Source: Streptomyces sp. XD-27 (GTDB lineage Bacteria; Actinomycetota; Actinomycetes; Streptomycetales; Streptomycetaceae). Taken from it: a stretch of 64,000 nucleotides of DNA. Positions 58,867 to 64,000 of the stretch are shown in pieces. The stretch lies in assembly GCF_030553055.1 (NCBI RefSeq), contig NZ_CP130713.1, positions 7,192,001-7,256,000 of the forward strand. Reading direction: 5' to 3'. How positions within the stretch are numbered: the stretch's first letter is position 1; every line of letters starts with the position of its first letter. The position numbers and the translations under genes are program-made. The notes under the pieces were generated by a model. That model was given only the letters and a program-made list of their open reading frames with translations, ran no database searches and was not told where the DNA came from.

Positions 58867-59457
58867 GTGAACGACAGCGACGAGGGCGCGGGGCACGCAG
58901 CCCAGTCCAAGCGGAAGGACGCCCGGCGCAACAAGGAAACGCTGCTCGACGCGGCCGCCGCGGTCTTCGTCACGTCAGGTGTGGAAGCGCCGGTACGCGA
59001 CATCGCGGCCCAGGCCGGCGTCGGGCTGGGCACGATCTACCGCCACTTCCCGACGCGAGCGGATCTGATCATCGCCGTCTACCGGCACCAGGTCGACGCC
59101 TGCGCCAAGGCCGGTCCAGCCCTGCTGGAGACCAGCGCGACTCCTCACGCCGCACTGGGGCGATGGATCGACCTCTTCGTCGACTTCCTGGTCACCAAGC
59201 ACGGACTCGCCGCCGTGCTGCAGTCCGACGACGCCGGCTTCGATGCGCTGCACGCCTACTTCCTCGACCGGCTCGTGCCCGTGTGCGCCCAGCTGCTCGA
59301 AGCCGCAGCCGCCGCAGGCGAGATCCGCTCCGACATGGACGCCTACGTACTCATGCGCGGCGTCGGGAACCTCTGCATCGGCGCGGACAGCGATCCCCGC
59401 TACGACGCACGTCGACTGGTCGAACTCCTCATCGCCGGACTAGGCCGACCGCACTGA
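58867..59457 (+). CDS. TetR-family transcriptional regulator
   Basis: 196 residues. The helix-turn-helix (about 20-67) is NKETLLDAAAAVFVTSGVEAPVRDIAAQAGVGLGTIYRHFPTRADLI. The C-terminal domain resembles the SbtR-like group (RGVGNLCIGADSDPRYDARRLVELLIAGL). GTG 58867 follows GGAGGAGG. It controls the divergent aldo-keto reductase through the CGGAACnnTGTTCCG sites, by inference. Confidence 0.93.
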   Translation: MNDSDEGAGHAAQSKRKDARRNKETLLDAAAAVFVTSGVEAPVRDIAAQAGVGLGTIYRHFPTRADLIIAVYRHQVDACAKAGPALLETSATPHAALGRWIDLFVDFLVTKHGLAAVLQSDDAGFDALHAYFLDRLVPVCAQLLEAAAAAGEIRSDMDAYVLMRGVGNLCIGADSDPRYDARRLVELLIAGLGRPH

Positions 59458-59770
59458 CTACCGGCTAGGCAGGGCGGCGGCGGTCCAGGTCGTCTTCGAG
59501 CTGCCGGTCGACGCCGACCTCCAGGCCGAAGCGGTCGGAAGAGACGCGCAGGCCGGTCGTCACAGGTTGAGGGTGACCCGGCCGCGTCGGGCCTGGGGGG
59601 GCGAGGGGGGAAGTCGTCGCAGGTGGGGATGTCGACAGTCGCAGGTGGGGGTGTCGACAGAGGGATGCTGCTCCGGTAGTCGATGTCTACCGCAGCTCCT
59701 GCTCCGAGTCGTACAACAACCCGCCGCAGAGCCCCCCGAGAACGAGCCCCAAGGGCTCAATGAACCTCCA
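59458..59770. other. Gene-poor stretch with a tandem duplication
   Basis: No coding sequence recognised. It contains two adjacent 22-bp copies differing by one base, GTCGCAGGTGGGGATGTCGA-type, at 59616-59637 and 59638-59659, in a purine-rich G tract. It probably is decayed mobile DNA like the next kilobase. Confidence 0.5.
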
Positions 59771-60130
59771 TCACCCCACGTCACACCACACCCAGCCCAC
59801 CCCCAGAGAACGGGCCGTCGGGACTGAATGGGGGGACGGCGAGTACGTGGTCACCGCGTGGGCTCCGGCCTGCTCAGCCGCCCGCGGGCCGGGAACCTCG
59901 CTGGCCTGGAGGGCAGCGAAGTCGGCGTGTGCCTGCCCGACGGCTTCGGGGTACGCCTCGCGCTTGGCGTGCTCGGCCAGCGCCCGGTAGATGCTCGCGA
60001 CGGACGGGTTCTGGCCCTTGCGCTTGCCGGTGGGGATGATCAGGTCGGGCTGGATCTGTTCGACGGACTCACCGCCTGCGCGGCGCCGGAGCACGGCGTG
60101 CAGCATGTCGTCGGTGATGACCGCGGCCGG
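59771..60130 (-). pseudogene. Fragment of a DNA-binding or recombinase-like protein
   Basis: A leftward open stretch encodes ITDDMLHAVLRRRAGGESVEQIQPDLIIPTGKRKGQNPSVASIYRALAEHAKREAYPEAVGQAHADFAALQ. The first part looks like a helix-turn-helix of the resolvase-tail type. No plausible start exists and the frame upstream is antisense to integrase sequence. I cannot name the family with confidence. Confidence 0.45.
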
Positions 60131-60179
60131 CCGCAGGGACCAGCGATGCCGAGGAGGAACATCGCCCTCGGGCCTGCAG

Positions 60180-60485
60180 ATGAAACCGTCTCGCGTGCGG
60201 ACCAGCGAACTCGGCCGCGCGCTCGGCAAGGAGCGGTTCGACGCCGAGTTCGCCAAGGCGATCAAGGGCACCGGCATCGAGCCGCGCGCGACGGGTGGAC
60301 ACTGCACCGGATCCGCCACAGCTCCCTGACACACGACGCCGAGGGGGGCACCACCACCCCGATGCTGCTGGCCCGCTCCCGCCACGACTCCGTCCGCTCC
60401 CTGGAGCGGTACGCACGCCCGAGCGTCGACGCGGTCGCCCGGCACGTCGCCGAACGCGACCCGCCGCCCGACGGATGCGCTGACG
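60180..60485 (+). pseudogene. C-terminal fragment of a tyrosine recombinase
   Basis: LGRALGKERFDAEFAKAIKGTGIEPRAT is followed, after a 1-base shift near 60,293, by GWTLHRIRHSSLTHDAEGGTTTPMLLARSRHDSVRSLERYARPSVDAVARHVAERDP. This is the catalytic end of a phage-type integrase: HxxR (HRIRH), the RH box (ARSRHDS) and the nucleophile Tyr (ERYARPS). The N-terminal part with the first Arg is missing. A dead remnant of an integrated element. Confidence 0.75.
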
Positions 60486-60649
60486 CCTCAAGATCAACAA
60501 CTGGTGGCTTCTGGGCTCACCTCGGCGACACCCCGGAAAGGGAAGGCGTCCCGCCACGGAGCTTGGTACGTCCACGACGCCAGCGTATGGGCGCCTGGCC
60601 AACTCCTGTTGCGGGTTGGACGCAAACCGGCGCGCCGGCCAGCTGGGAA

Positions 60650-60692
60650 ACTCAGATCATGCGTCGTAGCAACTCAGATCATGCGTCGTAGC
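60650..60692. repeat. 22-bp tandem duplication at the lysR 3' end
   Basis: ACTCAGATCATGCGTCGTAG occurs at 60650 and again at 60672. It duplicates the last codons and the stop of the leftward LysR gene, so the copy lies outside the gene. Confidence 0.85.
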
Positions 60693-61516
60693 GCGGTCTC
60701 AACGGCATCGATCAGCGGATCACCTTCGGATCGTGGGTGCCGTGCGAGGCCGAGTTCGACGTCCGGCAGGGTGGGCAGGGCGTCCGCGTCGTGGCAGGCC
60801 ATGGCCGGTTCAAGGTTCGTGGGCATGAGCGCCGCGACGCCGAGCCCTGCCCGTACCGCGGCGAGCACACCGACCAGGCTGTTGCTTTCGAAGGCCAACC
60901 GCCAGGGCCTATCGGCACGTTCCAGGGTTTCCAGTACCGACGTACGCCAGGAGCACGTGTTCGAGAACAGCACCACCGGCAGCGGATCGGCAGCCACGTC
61001 CACACCCTGGCCGATCGCCCAGACCAGCGGGCGGCGTACCGTCCAGCGCGGTGGCCCGGGAACGGCCGGCACCTCGTTGAGCACGAGTTGGACGCGGCCC
61101 GTGTCGTATGCCTCGCGCATCGCGGCGTTGGACATGCTGAGCACCTCCAGCGTTGCGCCGGGGTGCAGCCGGGCGAGGTCGGCGAGGGCCTGCGGAAGCT
61201 GGGACGCGGCGAGGTCTTCGAGCAACCCGACGCCGCAGCGGCCGGTAAGCGTGCGCCCGGTTTCGGTGAGTGCCTGTGCGGAGAGCGAGAGAATGCGTTC
61301 GGCGTACGGCAGGAGCTCCTCGCCCGCCCGGGTCAGCGAGACACCGGACGGTGATCGGTGAAGCAGCGGACGGCCGATGGCCCTCTCGAGCTTGCGCACC
61401 TGCTGGCTGAGCGCGGGCTGGGTATGTCCGAGCGTGGTCGCGGCGCGGCTGATGCTGCCCACCTGCACGATGGTGACGAAGGACCGCAGCAATGCGGTTT
61501 CAAGATCCCTGGCCAT
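60674..61516 (-). CDS. LysR-family regulator
   Basis: 280 residues. The helix-turn-helix (about 10-67) is LLRSFVTIVQVGSISRAATTLGHTQPALSQQVRKLERAIGRPLLHR; the effector domain follows to the end. Divergent from an MFS transporter across a 72-bp spacer with an inverted repeat, so it likely controls that gene. ATG 61516. Confidence 0.92.
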   Translation of the reverse strand: MARDLETALLRSFVTIVQVGSISRAATTLGHTQPALSQQVRKLERAIGRPLLHRSPSGVSLTRAGEELLPYAERILSLSAQALTETGRTLTGRCGVGLLEDLAASQLPQALADLARLHPGATLEVLSMSNAAMREAYDTGRVQLVLNEVPAVPGPPRWTVRRPLVWAIGQGVDVAADPLPVVLFSNTCSWRTSVLETLERADRPWRLAFESNSLVGVLAAVRAGLGVAALMPTNLEPAMACHDADALPTLPDVELGLARHPRSEGDPLIDAVETALRRMI

Positions 61517-61519
61517 AAC

Positions 61520-61550
61520 GATTCATTATGTCAGCCACAGCAAATGAATC
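61520..61550. promoter_or_regulatory. Inverted repeat between lysR and MFS genes
   Basis: GATTCATT (61520-61527) and AATGAATC (61543-61550) are perfect 8-bp inverted arms with a 15-bp spacer. It is the only dyad in the divergent spacer and fits a LysR site. Confidence 0.6.
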
Positions 61551-61588
61551 ACTACCTATGACCTGGCGGGGGATCTAGCGTCACGTCA

Positions 61589-62755
61589 GTGACCGGATAC
61601 CGACAGATACTCGCCGTGCCGGGGATGGCATCGCTGTTGGGCGTTTCCTTTCTCGCCCGTACCGCGATCACGGCTGTCGTGATGGCACTGACGATGTATG
61701 TCGTGCTGGGCCTGAATATGAGCTACGTGGCAGCCGGCGGTGTCGCGGCGGCTCTGACCACCGGGCTGGCGCTGGGCGGGCCGCTGCTTGGCCGCATGAT
61801 CGATCGGCGGGGCCTGCGTACGGTGCTGCTGGTAACTGTCGTAGTGCAGGTCGTCTTCTGGCTGAGCGTGCCGACCCTGCCGTACAGGGCCCTCTTGGGT
61901 GCCGCCTTTGCGGCGGGTCTGCTGATGGTGCCGGCCCAGCCGGTGACCAGGCAGGCGATCGCCGCGATGACGACGGCGGAACAGCGCCGGGCCGCGTTCG
62001 CGCTGGAGTCGGTGCAGGGCGAGCTGTCGTACATGGTGGGCCCGGCGGTCGTGATCCTGTGCGCCGCGAAGGTGTCCCCCGGTGTGGTGGCGTGGGGGCT
62101 CGGCGCCGCGATCGTGGCCGGCGGAACCGGGATCGCCTTGCTCAACCCGCCGCTGCGTGCCGCGGACGAGGCGGATGCCGGCGCGGCCGGACGACCCCCG
62201 CGACGGGAGTGGCTGGGCGTCGGCATGATTGCCGTACTGACGATGGCGTTCGGTACGACGACGCTGCTCAGCGGCGTCGACCTCGCCATCGTCGCCACGC
62301 TCGAAGAAGCAGGTCAGGTGTCCTGGGCCGCCGTGGTCGTGGCCGTGCTCGGCGTGACCTCTGTCGCCGGCGGGCTGATCTACGGTGCGCTGTCCCGGTC
62401 GCTGCCCACGTGGTTGCTGCTCGGCTTGCTCGGGCTCGTGACGATTCCCGCAGGGCTTGCCCACGACTGGCCCTGGTTGTGCGTGGCCGTTGTCGGCACC
62501 GGGTTTCTCACCGCGCCGACCCTTTCCGCGGTGGCCGACGCGGTGAGCCGACTGGCGCCGGCCAGCGTGCGGGGTGAGGCGACAGGTCTGCAATCCTCGG
62601 CGCAGAGTGCGGGTTTCGCGCTCGGATCCCCGATCGTCGGCGTGGCAATCGACGTCTCCGGTCCAGCGGGCGGCTTCGCGGCGGCAGGGCTGGCCGGCCT
62701 CGCGGCCGCGCTGACTGGATGCCTGCTGGCCTTGGTGCCATCGGTACAGCGGTAG
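61589..62755 (+). CDS. MFS transporter
   Basis: 388 residues with about twelve membrane segments. The motif A equivalent is GPLLGRMIDRRGLRTVLL between segments 2 and 3. The second half starts with REWLGVGMIAVLTMAFGTTTLL, and PASVRGEATGLQSSAQSAGFALGSPIVG is typical of segments 10-11. It belongs with drug or sugar exporters of the YbfB/SetA-like type; the substrate is unknown. GTG 61589 is the likely start. Divergent from lysR. Confidence 0.92.
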   Translation: MTGYRQILAVPGMASLLGVSFLARTAITAVVMALTMYVVLGLNMSYVAAGGVAAALTTGLALGGPLLGRMIDRRGLRTVLLVTVVVQVVFWLSVPTLPYRALLGAAFAAGLLMVPAQPVTRQAIAAMTTAEQRRAAFALESVQGELSYMVGPAVVILCAAKVSPGVVAWGLGAAIVAGGTGIALLNPPLRAADEADAGAAGRPPRREWLGVGMIAVLTMAFGTTTLLSGVDLAIVATLEEAGQVSWAAVVVAVLGVTSVAGGLIYGALSRSLPTWLLLGLLGLVTIPAGLAHDWPWLCVAVVGTGFLTAPTLSAVADAVSRLAPASVRGEATGLQSSAQSAGFALGSPIVGVAIDVSGPAGGFAAAGLAGLAAALTGCLLALVPSVQR

Positions 62756-62835
62756 TGCCCCTGTCTCTGAACCCTCAGCAGGGTGAGGCGCCTGAGCAAG
62801 AGGTGCCAGTTACCGGGGTGCCCTCGGCCGGCGTC

Positions 62836-63620
62836 TCACGGGGTCTGCTCGTGGCCGGTGAACATGTTGATCAGGCTGTGGGGTGCGCCTGCTCCGTAGA
62901 ACATCTCGTGGACCTGGGTGCCTTCGGTGGCGGCCGCGGCGCTGCGGGGGAACATGGCTTGCTCGTACTCGGTGAGCGCGGCCTCGACGTCCTCGGGGTG
63001 CGCGGCGAGAGCCTTGCCCAGTTCGGCGCCGTCGTACATGGCCAGGTTGGCGCCCTCGCCGTTCGGGAGCGAGAGGTGGGCGGCGTCGCCGAGCAGGGTC
63101 ACCCCCGGCACCCGCTCCCACCGGTGCTCGATGGGCGGGGCGTGGGACCACGCGCCGTCCGCGCCGACCAGCAGGCCGGTGGTGACGGTGGTGCCGTCGG
63201 CGAAGGTCACCTCGTGGCGGCCCTCGCCGAGGGCACGGGTACCGCTGACCTTGTGGCCCCACCGGACGGTGCCGGCCGGGAGGAGTCGAGGAGCATCTGC
63301 CGCAGCTCGCCGCGCAGCACCTCGGGGTTGCCACCCGTACCGTCGTCGGCATGATCGAACAGGACGGTCCCGTCCCGGTCGAGAACTCGTATCGCCTGGC
63401 GGCCCTCCAGGATGAGGCTACGGAACTCGTTCATCAGGCCGGCCGCCTGCAGAGCAGGCTGTCCGCTGTCCTCGTGGATGTCGAGCAACCCGCCCTGCGC
63501 ACGCGCCGTCGGAGAGACCTCCGCCTCGTAGACCGTGGCCGGGATGCCGTGGACGTGCAGGACGCGGGCGAGCGTCAGGCCGCCGAGTCCGGCACCGATG
63601 ATCGTGACGTCAGTGGTCAT
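62836..63620 (-). pseudogene. TetX-like FAD monooxygenase with frameshift and large internal deletion
   Basis: ATG 63620 starts [30 protein letters not shown], continuing to [12 protein letters not shown] missing C near 63,286 (CTCGACTCCTCCC) shifts the frame; homology continues as [23 protein letters not shown] and then jumps to [41 protein letters not shown] and the normal C-terminus. About 150 residues (most of the substrate-binding domain) between GAWS and HRWERVPG are absent, an in-frame deletion. It cannot form a working hydroxylase. It is a paralogue of the gene at 9,927. Confidence 0.87.
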
Positions 63621-64000
63621 GGTGGTTCCTTGCTGTCGCACGCTTGCCGGATGGGCACCCGGCAGGATCTCTTGAAAGGTTCCAGACCCCACCGGCACGC
63701 CGTCTACAACGGACCGACCGACACCGACATGCGACCGACACCGTCCGCATCGCCGCGACTCTCGCTCGACGACTGGCGGAACGCCTCGAACACTCCGCTT
63801 GCCGAGCACCTGGAGCACAACTGTTGTGCGGGGGGGGTGAGCATCGGCATGAAAACCGGTGCTAAGGATCTGTCGGTCCTGGTGGGCGGCTGACGGGGCG
63901 TCGGTCGCGCTGGGAACATTCCGGCAGGCCGCCTTGTTGGTCATTACACCGTGGAGCTGCCCGACGTCTCCTTCTCCCTCGTCACCGACCTCGATCGTGG
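63621..64000. other. Right edge without recognised gene
   Basis: No coding sequence could be supported. Some rightward reading near 63,950-64,000 ([16 protein letters not shown]) may be the beginning of a gene that continues outside the window. Confidence 0.4.

Overview
The window is high-GC actinobacterial chromosome, almost certainly Streptomyces. Codons are strongly G/C at third positions, and the gene families are typical of that genus: ScfR/RamB-type regulator, PAS/GAF/SpoIIE phosphatase, MmyB-like regulator, cyclodipeptide synthase, KilB-like protein, CGNR regulator. No rRNA, convincing tRNA, CRISPR array or replication origin was seen.

Left part (1-27 kb), core and conditionally used metabolism. 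An ScfR/RamB-like regulator diverges from the glyoxylate shunt genes aceA, aceB and a 3-hydroxybutyryl-CoA dehydrogenase. A cobalamin riboswitch precedes metE, which carries a one-base deletion. Next come an MMPL exporter; a TetX-like monooxygenase diverging from its TetR regulator across a 31-bp palindrome; a TetR/DUF2867 pair; DUF4326; a PAS-PAS-GAF-SpoIIE phosphatase; a lipase-like hydrolase; an AraC regulator fused head to head with a quinone oxidoreductase that has lost its N-terminus; a LysE exporter with its LysR regulator; a stand-alone adenylation enzyme with a PhnB-like protein; and a secreted galactosidase pair (GH27, frameshifted, and GH35 with a ricin domain).

Middle (27-41 kb). 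At 27.6-31.5 kb lies a decay zone: an MFS exporter cut in two around a broken phage portal gene and a small membrane protein, next to a broken MmyB-like regulator. Then come an ornithine cyclodeaminase-like enzyme and a six-gene leftward unit: cyclodipeptide synthase, NCS1 permease, rhodanese, secreted thioredoxin, secreted subtilisin-like protease and thioredoxin reductase. A LysR regulator, an unusual HTH-only LysR-like ORF and a nitrilase-family hydrolase follow. The pairing of a cyclodipeptide synthase with sulfur/redox proteins is one of the two most interesting features.

Tn7-like array (41,214-46,947). Six copies of one terminal sequence, TGTGACTGAGCGCTTCA-like, in alternating orientation delimit three back-to-back blocks, and the whole array is flanked by the 5-bp direct repeat GCTGT. 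Block 1 carries tnsA, a decayed tnsB and a truncated DUF3800 gene. Block 2 holds the 3' end of a LysE-type gene and a membrane protein. Block 3 holds a PpiB-type cyclophilin. No tnsC is visible.

Right part (47-64 kb), stress and accessory genes: KilB-like protein, nitronate monooxygenase/HxlR pair, EF-hand protein, katG, a THEP1-type NTPase, dienelactone hydrolase, a VOC/CGNR/SRPBCC cluster whose two divergent start codons sit inside one palindrome, IS5 remnants, a broken DUF1062 gene, an aldo-keto reductase/TetR pair with two operators, recombinase remnants, a LysR/MFS pair, and a second TetX-like gene with a frameshift and a large internal deletion. Several lesions are single missing bases next to short C/G runs, so sequencing or assembly error must be excluded for those.
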